A stretch of DNA of 64,000 nt, from the NCBI GenBank assembly GCA_019912395.1, contig JAIOIH010000014.1, forward strand, positions 239,449 to 303,448, read 5' to 3'. Both the position numbers and the translations under genes were made by a program. Positions 36,982 to 45,656 of this stretch are shown here, piece by piece (positions within the stretch are counted from its first letter, which is position 1; every line of letters begins with the position of its first letter). The notes under the pieces are model-generated. The model did no database searches, was not told where the DNA came from, and was given only the letters and a program-made list of their open reading frames with translations. This DNA comes from Flavobacteriales bacterium (GTDB lineage: Bacteria; Bacteroidota; Bacteroidia; Flavobacteriales_F; PHOS-HE28).

Positions 36982-37389
36982 GCCGGGAATCCGTGGATCT
37001 CCGCAGCGTCCCAACGCAGGGTCGCCCGTCCGCGCTTGTAGCGCGAGGCGAGTGAGGTTCGCGCTTGCAGCGCGTGTGGGACAACCCGATCGTCCCAATG
37101 CTGGTTACCGGGACGGCAACCCTGCGGGGACTTGAGAGGATCCCCTCGTCGTCCCCATCTTCAGGTCGGGTGGCCCCGCCCAATGATGTCGGGCGTGTTG
37201 CGCCGAAGGCACGCAATTCCACGCCCTGTGCATAACTTGCAGGCAACTCCAGCACCTCCTCCTCGTCTTCCACTCGTGGAAGAGATTCAAACCCAAAGCC
37301 TTCCCGGACCAAGTCGCTTTCCTCGATCCGCGAAGCCCCTGCGAATGCTTACCTTCGTATCCTCGATCACTCCCCCAACGCAGCGCCCC
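36982..37389. other. Intergenic region with hairpin repeat and promoter-like box
   Basis: A 408-base gap without a supported gene. It holds the double-hairpin repeat at 37031-37084 and, close to the fibre operon, a possible -7 box TACCTTCG at 37350-37357, 32 bases before the ATG. A minus-strand open frame crosses it but also runs through the cargo gene, so it is taken as chance or as relic sequence. Confidence 0.5.
37031..37084. repeat. 54-base double-hairpin intergenic repeat, copy 1
   Basis: Two GCGCTT-N-AGCGC hairpins are separated by a GAGGTTC spacer. By eye about 46 of 54 positions match the copy at 44089-44142, and a half copy lies at 43915-43945. The layout resembles REP/BIME-like elements. 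It sits just after a cargo gene and could also act on transcript ends. Confidence 0.75.
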
Positions 37390-39465
37390 ATGCGTACACC
37401 CATACGCCTTCAGCTTTTCCTCACTGTGGTTGCCATCGCGGTGTTCACCCTCGCACAGGCCCAGAACGTGGGCATCAGCGCCGATGGTGCAGCGCCCGAC
37501 CCGGCTGCCATGCTCGATATCAATACCACCTCGCTGGCCGCCAAGCGCGGCCTGTTGATCCCCCGCATGACCGAGGCACAGCGTTTGGCCATTCCCGTGG
37601 CCGCAGCCGACAATGCCCTGCTGGTGTACCAGACCGACCTGGGTGCAACCCCCGATACCACCAACGCACGCGGATTCTGGTACTACGATGCCCCCACCAC
37701 CACATGGCTGCACCTGGGCATGGTGCGCCGCGGATGGACCCTCAGGGGCAATACCCTGGCAGGCATCGGCAGCCCCGAATACGTCGGCCCAACCCAGTTC
37801 TCCAGCAACCGCACCCTGGTGATGCGCACGCAACCCGCGCCGGCCAACCCCGCCTTGCAGATAGGCTATGCCCTGATGTGGCCCGAGGCCGGCCTCGTGG
37901 GGCTGGGCACGCCCGCGCCCGCCACCGAGCGCCTCGAGGTGGAAGGTGCCATCCATTTTGCGACCAACGCCACCCCGGCAGCCCAAGTGACCACACCGGT
38001 GGAAGGCGCCATCCGCTACGGCACAAAGGACGGGGCACCCCCCTCCACTACCAACCTCAAATGGCATTACGGCCTACTGAACGACTCCCTGACCGGCAAC
38101 CGCTTTTGGCGGCGCATGGAGAATGCCGAGAACCTGGTGTCCAATTCCCCCATGACCTCCTACCCCAAGGATACCGTGCAGTGCAACGGCAGCATGGGCA
38201 ATGCGATGCGCGGGGGGCTGAGCGCCACACCCGTGACCCAGACCACCAGCGCGCCGCTGAACTACTACAGCCCGTTCGCCACCAACTTCACCAATACCGC
38301 CGCCCAAAGTTTTCGCGTGCAATACCTCTACCGCTACGACGAACTGGTGGAGGCCGGCATCTGCTTCCCCGCCACCATCACGGCCTTTGCCTTTTTCTGC
38401 CTGGACCAGGAAACGTTGGACAACCCCGGCAGCCCGGACTATCCCACTTGGATCAACGGGGAGATCCGCGGAGGGGCATCGTCGGGCGCGTTGACCGGGG
38501 CCAGCGCCTATTTCGGGACCAACAACACGCCTCCGTACATGGACAATCCGGTACGCAGCTCCCCCAAAAAAGGTGATATCTACAACCTGACGCCCGGCCC
38601 CGGCTGGATCAACTTTCCCTTGACCACGAACATCACCCTCGCAGCCGGGGATAATCTGATCCTCGATATCGTGTGGACCCGCAACATCGGCACCGGCGTG
38701 GGCCCCAAGGTGGAACTTGAAGATCCCGGATACACCTGCGTCAAATGGATCTATGCCACCAACATCAGCAATGAGGCCGGGCGGAACCTGATCAAGGATG
38801 CTGCGGTGCAGTATCCTGCCAATCCCCAGGGGATCGTCGCGCCCACGGCCAATAACCCGCACGGGAGGCGCCCGGTCACGCGCTTTACAGGCACGGTGCA
38901 GGTACCGGACGTGGTGCAGCGCCGGGCCAACTACATCCAGTACGATGGCGGCATACTGGTCGGCGATCCCACCTGGTACGCCGCCGAACCCCGGAAAGGC
39001 CCCGGCACCGTGCAGGCCCAGAAGGGGATCTATGACGGCCACGTGCTGCTGAGCGACCACGTCTTCGACCGCTACTTCGATGGTGCCCCGCGCCCCGAGG
39101 ATGCCGTGGCCGCACAAGGCTATGCCTACGTGGGCCTGGCCCAGCTGCGCGAGCGGCTGGAGCGCGAGCGGCACCTGCCCAACATGCCCTCGCGCAGCCA
39201 GTGGGAGGCACGCGGCGGCGCCAGCCTCGGCACCCTCACCACCGGCCTGTGGCGCTCGGTGGAGGACCAGGCGCTCTACATCACGCAATTGGAGAAGGAC
39301 CTGAGCAGCCTGGAGGAAATGGTCTTCGGCCCGGACCTGGCGCCGCAGGAGGCCCAGCGCCTGATCGCGGAGATCCAAGCCAGCAAGCGCCTCACCGAGG
39401 CCCAGAAGCTGCACCTGATCGATACCCTGAACGAAAAGGCCCAAGTCGGCACCCCCAAGCCATGA
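37390..39465 (+). CDS. Secreted tail-fibre-like protein A
   Basis: A 691-residue protein with a signal peptide (LFLTVVAIAVFTLAQAQ). The mature N-terminus NVGISADGAAPDPAAMLDIN and the following KRGLLIPRMTEAQRLAI are the Bacteroidota version of tail-fibre head repeats. A central beta-sandwich domain contains VQYLYRYDELVEAGI. The C-terminal part (about 555-645) has DHVFDRYFDG, ERHLPNM, GASLGTLTTGLW and SVEDQALYITQLEKDL, then a short coiled coil. This end resembles the DYVF...HLPGIPS...LGEM region before trimerising coiled coils of fibre proteins. It lacks a T9SS sorting domain. Trimeric fibre or matrix protein is inference. First gene of a three-gene operon. Confidence 0.82.
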   Translation: MRTPIRLQLFLTVVAIAVFTLAQAQNVGISADGAAPDPAAMLDINTTSLAAKRGLLIPRMTEAQRLAIPVAAADNALLVYQTDLGATPDTTNARGFWYYDAPTTTWLHLGMVRRGWTLRGNTLAGIGSPEYVGPTQFSSNRTLVMRTQPAPANPALQIGYALMWPEAGLVGLGTPAPATERLEVEGAIHFATNATPAAQVTTPVEGAIRYGTKDGAPPSTTNLKWHYGLLNDSLTGNRFWRRMENAENLVSNSPMTSYPKDTVQCNGSMGNAMRGGLSATPVTQTTSAPLNYYSPFATNFTNTAAQSFRVQYLYRYDELVEAGICFPATITAFAFFCLDQETLDNPGSPDYPTWINGEIRGGASSGALTGASAYFGTNNTPPYMDNPVRSSPKKGDIYNLTPGPGWINFPLTTNITLAAGDNLILDIVWTRNIGTGVGPKVELEDPGYTCVKWIYATNISNEAGRNLIKDAAVQYPANPQGIVAPTANNPHGRRPVTRFTGTVQVPDVVQRRANYIQYDGGILVGDPTWYAAEPRKGPGTVQAQKGIYDGHVLLSDHVFDRYFDGAPRPEDAVAAQGYAYVGLAQLRERLERERHLPNMPSRSQWEARGGASLGTLTTGLWRSVEDQALYITQLEKDLSSLEEMVFGPDLAPQEAQRLIAEIQASKRLTEAQKLHLIDTLNEKAQVGTPKP

Positions 39466-41681
39466 ACGCCGCCATCCGCCCCCTCCGCCTTGCGCACCCC
39501 GTCCTGCTGGCGCTGTGCGCCCTCGGCATCGCCATCGGCGCGGCCGCGCAGAGCGGCAACATCGCCATCAACGCCTCCGGCGCACCCGCCGATCCCAAGG
39601 CTCTGCTCGACCTGAGCTCCGTGACCAAGGGCCTACTGGTTCCCCGCATGGCCAGCCTGCCCGGAGGGGCGTTGCCCAGCGGCCTGGTGGCCTTCAAGAC
39701 CGGCGGGTCCAGCGGATTCTACGTGTACGAGAACGGCGGCTGGATCCCGTTGCTCGCCGGCGGAAAGCACGGCTGGGACCTCTACGGGAACACCCTCAAC
39801 GATGCCACGTACACCAACCCGGACTTCATCGGCACCACGGACAGCAGGCCCATGTACTTCCGCACCAACAACCTGCACCGCATGCGCATCGATGGCGGCA
39901 CCGGCTTCCTCGGTGTGGGCTATCCCGTGGCGGCACCGCTCGCGGTGGAGCGTCTGGACATCAATGGCCAGCTCAGCATGTACTACGTGCCCGGCGGTAC
40001 CACCCCCATCAGCCTCACCAATAAACCGGGCGTGTTCCGCTACCAGACCTTCGGCAACCTCACCGGTACGGCCCCCTACCGGTACGGTTCCAATGAATTG
40101 ATGGCGACCAATCCCAGCGACGCCCTCACCAACAATGCCGTGCTGGGGTCGAACAACAGCTACGCCCTGCAGTACGCCGCCCACTGGGGCAATATCGGCG
40201 ATTCCGCCATCGTACAGGGCAAGAGGGTCCCGACGGTGGTACAGCCCAAGACCTATGGCTGGCGTGCCTTCGAGAACCCTTATGTGGAGGAGCGCGGTGT
40301 ATGGAACCACTTCCGCGAGGCGGTATGCACCACCGTGGATGCCGAGGTTACGATCCCGCTCGTAGGCCCTTTCTACGACAGCAACATCTTGCCCATACCG
40401 GAACGATACCTCGTCACACCCTTTTACGGATTAGGCGCCCCATATACGCGGCACCAATACCTCTTCAGGGCCAGCGAACTGAACCTGGAGCTGTCCGGGT
40501 CCACGGGCGGGCTTTGCCCCGGCGGGGAGGTGAAGCGGATTTCCTTCTATGCCAACGGCACGGGTACAAGACCCATCGACCCCGGCGTAGGGGCGACGAT
40601 CACCGTGCGCAATGCACCACCCGGCGTGAACGAGCTCCTCGGGTTTGACAACACGGTGGACGCCTCGGGAACCAGGGGCTGCGCACAGTTGGCACCGAGC
40701 AGTCCATGGCCACCCACGGCCGCAACGGGATGGGTGGACATTCCCCTGAACGTATCATCATTCTTTTGGGACGGGACCAGCAATGTGATCGTGGAAGTGG
40801 CAGTCCGGTCCACCCCCCCTCCCGCCAGTAGTACGCGGGGCGTAGTATCCGCGCTCACCTCGTTCAACGCCACCTACGGGGCGTACAGCCCCGGTCCTCC
40901 CAGCCCTGCCATCCTTCTTCCGGACCCCGGCGCACCGGGCTGGTCGTGCGACAACAGCACCAACGTGATGACCCGGATGCCCGACGCGGCAGCTTCCCCC
41001 TATCAGGGCGGTTCAAGCATGTACCGCCCCCGCATGAAGTTCTTCGGCACAGTGGCCAATCAGGACCCTCCGGGTTCCACCACCGGGACCGGCCCGTACC
41101 TCACCTACAATGGAGCATTGATCCTGGAGGATACGGTAACAGCCCGCACGGACATTCCTTGGGGCCGCTGGCGCCCCGGCACGCCCACCTTCAACACCTT
41201 CTGGTCCTATCAGGGCAAGGGTACCATCTCGGCCCAGCACGGGGTGTTCGATAACACCACCAACCTGAACGACCATGTCTTCGACAGGGCCTTTGATGGG
41301 CGCGTGGCCCCGGGCGATGCCGAAAAGCACGGCGGGCAGCGCCTGTTGAGCATCCGTGAGATGGAGGCCTTCACCCGCGCCAATCGCCACCTGCCCACCA
41401 TGAAGGGCCGCGCCGACTGGAACGCCGAGGGTGGCTTCTCCCTGGGCGACCTCACCAACCAGCTCTGGGCCACCACCGAGGTGCAATCACTCTACGTGGC
41501 CGAACTGCACGATAAGCTGAACGTCATCGAAATGCTCACCAACGAGCGCCCCATCACCCGGGAGGAGTTTGGCACTGCCCGGCATCTACTGGCCGACATG
41601 GCGCAGTACACGGACGCGGAGAAGGCCCGCCTGATCGCCGCCCTGCGCAAGCGCGCTCCTCTTGACCCCCCATCCCGATAA
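39462..41681 (+). CDS. Secreted tail-fibre-like protein B
   Basis: A 739-residue paralogue of the preceding protein, coupled to it by a four-base ATGA overlap. Signal peptide LLALCALGIAIGAAAQ; mature start SGNIAINASGAPADPKALLD, then KGLLVPRM. The middle domain holds RHQYLFRASELNLEL and VDIPLNVSSFFWDGTSNVIV, a jelly-roll-like pattern common in secreted Bacteroidota proteins. The C-terminal domain (about 603-690) has DHVFDRAFDG, NRHLPTM, GFSLGDLTNQLW and EVQSLYVAELHDKL, plus a helical end. The frame is open further upstream only inside gene A, so the ATG at 39462 is used. Confidence 0.82.
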   Translation: MNAAIRPLRLAHPVLLALCALGIAIGAAAQSGNIAINASGAPADPKALLDLSSVTKGLLVPRMASLPGGALPSGLVAFKTGGSSGFYVYENGGWIPLLAGGKHGWDLYGNTLNDATYTNPDFIGTTDSRPMYFRTNNLHRMRIDGGTGFLGVGYPVAAPLAVERLDINGQLSMYYVPGGTTPISLTNKPGVFRYQTFGNLTGTAPYRYGSNELMATNPSDALTNNAVLGSNNSYALQYAAHWGNIGDSAIVQGKRVPTVVQPKTYGWRAFENPYVEERGVWNHFREAVCTTVDAEVTIPLVGPFYDSNILPIPERYLVTPFYGLGAPYTRHQYLFRASELNLELSGSTGGLCPGGEVKRISFYANGTGTRPIDPGVGATITVRNAPPGVNELLGFDNTVDASGTRGCAQLAPSSPWPPTAATGWVDIPLNVSSFFWDGTSNVIVEVAVRSTPPPASSTRGVVSALTSFNATYGAYSPGPPSPAILLPDPGAPGWSCDNSTNVMTRMPDAAASPYQGGSSMYRPRMKFFGTVANQDPPGSTTGTGPYLTYNGALILEDTVTARTDIPWGRWRPGTPTFNTFWSYQGKGTISAQHGVFDNTTNLNDHVFDRAFDGRVAPGDAEKHGGQRLLSIREMEAFTRANRHLPTMKGRADWNAEGGFSLGDLTNQLWATTEVQSLYVAELHDKLNVIEMLTNERPITREEFGTARHLLADMAQYTDAEKARLIAALRKRAPLDPPSR

Positions 41682-41685
41682 GGCC

Positions 41686-43785
41686 ATGGCACACCCCTCG
41701 CTTCCCCATCCCTTCCGCCCACGACACGTCCGCCGGGTGCCTGCGGTGATCACGCTTGCCGCACCTGTGCGTGCGTCCTGGCAGGGGCGGGCCTTCCGAT
41801 ACCTGCTGGCCACCCTGCTGGCGCTTGCGCTCACGGCGGGCCTCCACGCCCAGGTGGCCATCAACAGCACCGGTGCTCCACCGGCGGCGAACGCCCTTTT
41901 GGACATCAGCAGCACGAACAAGGGCCTTCTGATCCCGCGCATGACGCGTGCCCAGCGCATGGCCATTGCCGCACCGCCCGTAGGGCTGATGGTATACCAG
42001 ACCGATTCGGTCACCACCGATCCCAAGGGCCTGTGGTACTACGATGCGGCCACCCCCATCGTGGGCTGGAAGCACGTGGCCTGGGGACCGGACATCTGGA
42101 AGCTGGGCGGCAATACCGGCACCACCGCCGCCGACTTCCTCGGCACGCTGAACAACCTCCCCTTGAATTTTTGGATATCCAATTACGAGCGGGGCCGCAT
42201 CAGTGCCAATGGTGAACTGCAGCTTTACTTCAATTCCCCCCCCCCTGCAAGCCCCACCGGGCTGGTGCATGTGGAAGGGGCCATAAAGCTCAATGGAGGA
42301 AGCGAGGGCGATACCGAAGGGACCATCCGCTATACGCCCGGGGCCGGCAACGCGCCCAACAAGTTCGAGGGCTATGTACAGAATGCACCTGCCATCGATG
42401 ATAACGTCAACGGCTGGAAGCAGATCGATAACAGCTTCGGGGAGCGCCAGCGGCAGGAATCCCCCATTCCGGGGGCCAGCTGCCAATTGCCTTCCAGTAC
42501 GACCAATCCGCTCACAGGTCCGCGGACATGGCCCATTCCGGGTCCCTCCGCCGGGCCGTTCGGCACGCTCACCGGTTCCGCTTCCCCCTACTACGGCTTT
42601 TGGGAGGATTCCCGCAGGCAATACCTCTACCTGGCCAGCGACCTGAGTGCGGCCGGGATATGCGGGGGACCGGGCAACCCCATCCAAGCCATCGCCTTCG
42701 AGGTGGTTGCGCTGCACTCAGGGCCGGGGCGATTGCATTTCCTGCGCTTCCGGCTGAAGAACACCGCCACTGCGACGATCTCCGGTTTTGACAATTCGGG
42801 CTGGTTGAACTTCGCCGAACCCAGCCCTCCCAATGTCCCCGGCCCGCCACCGAGCTATACCGACCACAATACCGGTTTCAACGCGGTCAGCGGGTGGAAC
42901 GTCCATAACGGAACAGCATTCACATGGAACGTGGGGAGCAACCTCATGATCGATGCGGCAGTGGACAACCAGGATTGGTCGTCCTCATGGAACAGTTCGG
43001 TGCGCTCGTACAACACCACGTACAACAGCATGATCAGCAACTATTGCGATGCCTGCGGCGGTACCGGTGCGGCCACCTGTCTGTGGGATAACACGCCATC
43101 CGTAGGCTTCTTTTTTCCGCCCACAACACCCACCAATGGAGAAATAGGCATAAATGCCAACGTCCCCGGATGGGGATGGGTAAGCGGCTGGAACATAACG
43201 GAGTTCACCAACACGATCACCTGTGACGGAACGTTCCCCACCTATAACTCCGGTTCTCCGGTCTCCATTGTGAACCGCTTGCCACGCGTGGCCTTCTACA
43301 CCAAGTACACCGGTACCGGCACGAGCTTCAACGTGGGCAGCTACCTGTACGCCCAGGAGGGCCTAATGGTGGGGGATGCCGCGTGGGCTTCCAGCGGTGT
43401 ATACCCCAACAACCCCTTCAAGGGGCCCGGCACCATCACCGCCAAGCGCAGCGTATGGTCCGGCTCCACCCTGCTCACCGACTACGTGTTCGATCTCTAC
43501 TATGACGGCGTGGCCCGGCCCGAGGATGCCGAAGGCGCCTCGCAATACGTGCGCACGCCGCTGAAGGAGCTGCCCAACTACGTGGAGCGCGAGCGCCGCC
43601 TGCCCAATGTGGACGGCCGCGAGGAGTGGAACAAGAACGGCACCTTCAGCGTGGACAAGCTCGGCAACCAGCTGTGGGTGACCGTGGAGGACCAGGCCCT
43701 CTACATCCAGGAGCTCAACGCCCGCATGGACGCGCTGAAGCAGTATCTGGTGCAGAAGAAACTGGAGGAGCTGGAGGGGGAGTGA
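41686..43785 (+). CDS. Secreted tail-fibre-like protein C
   Basis: Third paralogue, 699 residues, starting four bases after gene B. The leader is long and basic before the hydrophobic stretch YLLATLLALALTAGLHAQ, so cleavage would be near residue 56; a shorter real start inside is possible. Mature start VAINSTGAPPAANALLDISS, then KGLLIPRMTRAQRMAI. Middle domain with RRQYLYLASDLSAAGI. C-terminal domain (about 598-699) DYVFDLYYDG, ERRLPNV, TFSVDKLGNQLW, EDQALYIQELNARM, ending in charged helix. The three proteins keep the ends and vary the middle, as expected if the middle binds different targets. Confidence 0.82.
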   Translation: MAHPSLPHPFRPRHVRRVPAVITLAAPVRASWQGRAFRYLLATLLALALTAGLHAQVAINSTGAPPAANALLDISSTNKGLLIPRMTRAQRMAIAAPPVGLMVYQTDSVTTDPKGLWYYDAATPIVGWKHVAWGPDIWKLGGNTGTTAADFLGTLNNLPLNFWISNYERGRISANGELQLYFNSPPPASPTGLVHVEGAIKLNGGSEGDTEGTIRYTPGAGNAPNKFEGYVQNAPAIDDNVNGWKQIDNSFGERQRQESPIPGASCQLPSSTTNPLTGPRTWPIPGPSAGPFGTLTGSASPYYGFWEDSRRQYLYLASDLSAAGICGGPGNPIQAIAFEVVALHSGPGRLHFLRFRLKNTATATISGFDNSGWLNFAEPSPPNVPGPPPSYTDHNTGFNAVSGWNVHNGTAFTWNVGSNLMIDAAVDNQDWSSSWNSSVRSYNTTYNSMISNYCDACGGTGAATCLWDNTPSVGFFFPPTTPTNGEIGINANVPGWGWVSGWNITEFTNTITCDGTFPTYNSGSPVSIVNRLPRVAFYTKYTGTGTSFNVGSYLYAQEGLMVGDAAWASSGVYPNNPFKGPGTITAKRSVWSGSTLLTDYVFDLYYDGVARPEDAEGASQYVRTPLKELPNYVERERRLPNVDGREEWNKNGTFSVDKLGNQLWVTVEDQALYIQELNARMDALKQYLVQKKLEELEGE

Positions 43786-43787
43786 TC

Positions 43788-43811
43788 AGACGATCAGATG
43801 ATCAGATGATG
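43788..43811. repeat. 24-base GATCAGAT-type dispersed repeat, copy 2
   Basis: Identical over 24 bases to 26911-26934. It begins directly after the stop of the third fibre gene. Confidence 0.7.
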
Positions 43812-43861
43812 AAATACCTTGCTCAATGGGGGGCGATCGGAACGCTGATGACACCGATCGA

Positions 43862-43878
43862 GCAGATCATCGCTGATC
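43862..43878. repeat. Short dispersed hairpin repeat, copy 2
   Basis: Seventeen bases matching 25578-25594 with one difference; GATCA and TGATC form the stem around a four-base loop. Confidence 0.5.
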
Positions 43879-43914
43879 GAGCACGGCGACCATGCCCGCC
43901 CACCCGCGCTTCCG

Positions 43915-43945
43915 CCCGCGCTTGCAGCGCGGGTGGGGCAATTCA
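43915..43945. repeat. Half copy of the GCGCTT/AGCGC hairpin repeat
   Basis: CCCGCGCT (43915-43922) and AGCGCGGG (43926-43933) form a perfect eight-base stem with loop TGC. The flank TGGGGCAATTC continues the similarity to the full copy near 44137. Confidence 0.7.
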
Positions 43946-44082
43946 ACCGGATGACCATTGGTGTCCGGGAAGAAAAGCAAACAACTGCTGCGACCCCTTC
44001 AGGGTCGTTGAGCATTCATGTTCAAGTGCAACATGCTGTGACCCCTCTGGGATCAAAAGCCTTGTGACTGTTGGGTTTCCCG

Positions 44083-44142
44083 CCCGCCCGCGCTTGCAGC
44101 GCGTGGCGAGCGAGGTTCGCGCTTAGAGCGCGGGCGGGGCAA
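44083..44142. repeat. Double-hairpin intergenic repeat, copy 2
   Basis: Same 54-base layout as 37031-37084. Here the outer arms are longer: CCCGCCCGCGCT (44083-44094) pairs perfectly with AGCGCGGGCGGG (44127-44138), so the element can fold either as two small hairpins or as one long stem. Confidence 0.75.
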
Positions 44143-44223
44143 TTCGATCGGATGATCGAAAATGGTGTCCTTGCCGCGATCACGGGGAGCCATGCGCGGT
44201 CCACTGAGCGGTTCGCCGATCCG

Positions 44224-45054
44224 ATGTATACTGCGGTCCCGGGCCAGCACATGCAGATGTTCACACACCAGCGCCTCACCATGGCCGTACGGCGGTTCGG
44301 CGATGGCCCCTTGCCCCTGCTGGCCTTTCACGGGTTCGACCGCACCGGCCAGGACTTCGCGTCGATTGCCCCGGCACTGGACGCGCACTGCACCATCCAC
44401 GCCTTCGACCTGCCCTTCCACGGGAATAGCCCGGCACCCGCGGGCAAAGCCCCGGTCTCCCCGGGCGAGCTGGCGGATTTCATCACGGCATACGCGGAAC
44501 AGGTCCCGGCAGAACGGGTGGGGCTGCTGGGCTATAGCCTGGGAGGTCGGCTCGCACTGGGGCTGGTGGAGCAATGTCCGCAGCTCATGGGTCCCGTATT
44601 CCTCGCGGCACCCGATGGCCTGGTGCCGCGCCCGTGGTACCGCAGCATGGCGCACTACCGCTGGGGACGATGGCTGTACCGCAGGTTCATCCGGCATCCC
44701 GGCGGGACGCATGCGCTTTTTTCACTGCTGCACCGCACCGGCCTGCTCGGCGATCGCATGTACCACTTCCTGATGGGCCACACCGACACCATGGAGGCCC
44801 GTGCATTGCTCCACGATACGTGGACCAGCTTCCGCCTGATCGAACCTGACCTGGAACGTGTGGCGATCAATATCCGCACGGAGCGGATGGCCGTCCATCT
44901 GCTCTTGGGCGAATACGACAGGGTGATCAAGCCCGCCTTCGCGGAGCGCTTGAAGCGCCTGGCCCCGAATGAGGTGCACGTACACCTGCTGCCCACCGGC
45001 CACCGCCTGTTGAACGCGGAGCTGGGGAAGGTGATCGCCGGGTTGATCGGATGA
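44224..45054 (+). CDS. Alpha/beta hydrolase
   Basis: A 276-residue alpha/beta hydrolase fold protein. LLAFHGFDRTGQDF carries the HG oxyanion region, GYSLGGRLAL is the nucleophile elbow with Ser, and the C-terminal LPTGHRLLN gives the catalytic His; the acid is likely Asp in LLLGEYDRVIKP. No signal peptide is seen. The frame is open upstream to 44071, but those residues come from the repeat element, so the ATG at 44224 is used; ATGs at 44251 and 44257 are alternatives. The substrate is unknown; the fold resembles MenH/BioH-type small esterases. Confidence 0.82.
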   Translation: MYTAVPGQHMQMFTHQRLTMAVRRFGDGPLPLLAFHGFDRTGQDFASIAPALDAHCTIHAFDLPFHGNSPAPAGKAPVSPGELADFITAYAEQVPAERVGLLGYSLGGRLALGLVEQCPQLMGPVFLAAPDGLVPRPWYRSMAHYRWGRWLYRRFIRHPGGTHALFSLLHRTGLLGDRMYHFLMGHTDTMEARALLHDTWTSFRLIEPDLERVAINIRTERMAVHLLLGEYDRVIKPAFAERLKRLAPNEVHVHLLPTGHRLLNAELGKVIAGLIG

Positions 45055-45165
45055 CCGGACCGCTTTACCCGGTTCGGAAAAAACCCCGCCGTTACCGCGC
45101 CTCCAGCCGCGTGGTACGCATCGGGTCGCCCCCAGCGACCTGCACGAACACCCCGCAACGGTGCA

Positions 45166-45198
45166 CGAAAAAAGGGCCGCCCCGGTGGGACGGCCCTT
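45166..45198 (-). terminator. Intrinsic terminator of rpmH
   Basis: AAGGGCCG (45172-45179) and CGGCCCTT (45191-45198) form an eight-base stem with an 11-base loop. Read on the minus strand the stem is followed by six T residues (plus 45168-45173). It lies 24 bases after the rpmH stop. Confidence 0.85.
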
Positions 45199-45221
45199 GA
45201 TGGTTCAATTGCTTGGGCGGC

Positions 45222-45380
45222 CTACTTGCGGCCCCCGGGCTCGTCGCTCACGCTGAGCTTATGGCGGCCCTCGGCGCGACGGCTGGCGAGAATGGCCCTG
45301 CCGGCCGGGGTGCTCATGCGCTCACGGAAACCGTGCTTGTTCGCGCGTTTGCGCTTGCTGGGCTGGTAGGTACGTTTCAT
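45222..45380 (-). CDS. rpmH: 50S ribosomal protein L34
   Basis: A 52-residue basic ribosomal protein. [20 protein letters not shown] is the canonical L34 start and [15 protein letters not shown] the canonical middle. The ATG at 45380 is decided by this; the frame runs on upstream but through the promoter. The usual dnaA/rnpA neighbours are absent, which is normal in this phylum. A promoter lies at 45410-45441 and an intrinsic terminator at 45166-45198, so it is a single-gene transcript. Confidence 0.97.
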   Translation of the reverse strand: MKRTYQPSKRKRANKHGFRERMSTPAGRAILASRRAEGRHKLSVSDEPGGRK

Positions 45381-45409
45381 GGCCGTCCGTTTTTTCTTGA
45401 AAGGGAGCG

Positions 45410-45441
45410 CAAAGATAACTTTCCGGATGATCCGTGCAACT
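45410..45441 (-). promoter_or_regulatory. Promoter of rpmH
   Basis: On the minus strand GTTG (plus 45438-45441), a 20-base spacer and TATCTTTG (plus 45410-45417), a full match to the TAnnTTTG -7 box. The 5' leader would be about 25 bases. Confidence 0.7.
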
Positions 45442-45656
45442 AATGGGGCCAGGGCAAACGCATCTTGGGCGCGGGGCGCGATCACTGGCATGGAAGCAGT
45501 GGGGTGATCGACATGGGCCCACGGATGTGAATGGGAAGAGGTGGTGAACGCTCATTGGGCGTAATGCGTAGAGCACTTTAACCAGGGATCCGCACGGATG
45601 TGGAACCCATCCATCCGTGGTTCCCCGGAAAAGGGGCAGCCATGCCGCACGCAAGC

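Larger units (their letters stand above)
43786..44223. other. Gene-free strip filled with short repeats
   Basis: No gene is supported in these 438 bases. They hold the second copies of two dispersed repeats (43788-43811 and 43862-43878), a half and a full copy of the GCGCTT/AGCGC hairpin repeat, and a perfect hairpin CGACCC-CTTCA-GGGTCG at 43991-44007. The alpha/beta hydrolase frame is open through the last part, but that part is repeat sequence. Confidence 0.7.

Noticed and set aside
36779..37312. Minus-strand frame of 177 codons across the gap before the fibre operon
   Set aside because: Most of it is antisense to the second T9SS cargo gene and crosses the hairpin repeat; kept only as a possible relic finding.
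44071..44223. N-terminal extension of the alpha/beta hydrolase
   Set aside because: It is translated from the intergenic hairpin repeat.
45055..45083. Hairpin and A-run after the hydrolase gene as a terminator
   Set aside because: CCGGACCG/CGGTTCGG has a mismatch and is followed by A, not T, on the coding strand.
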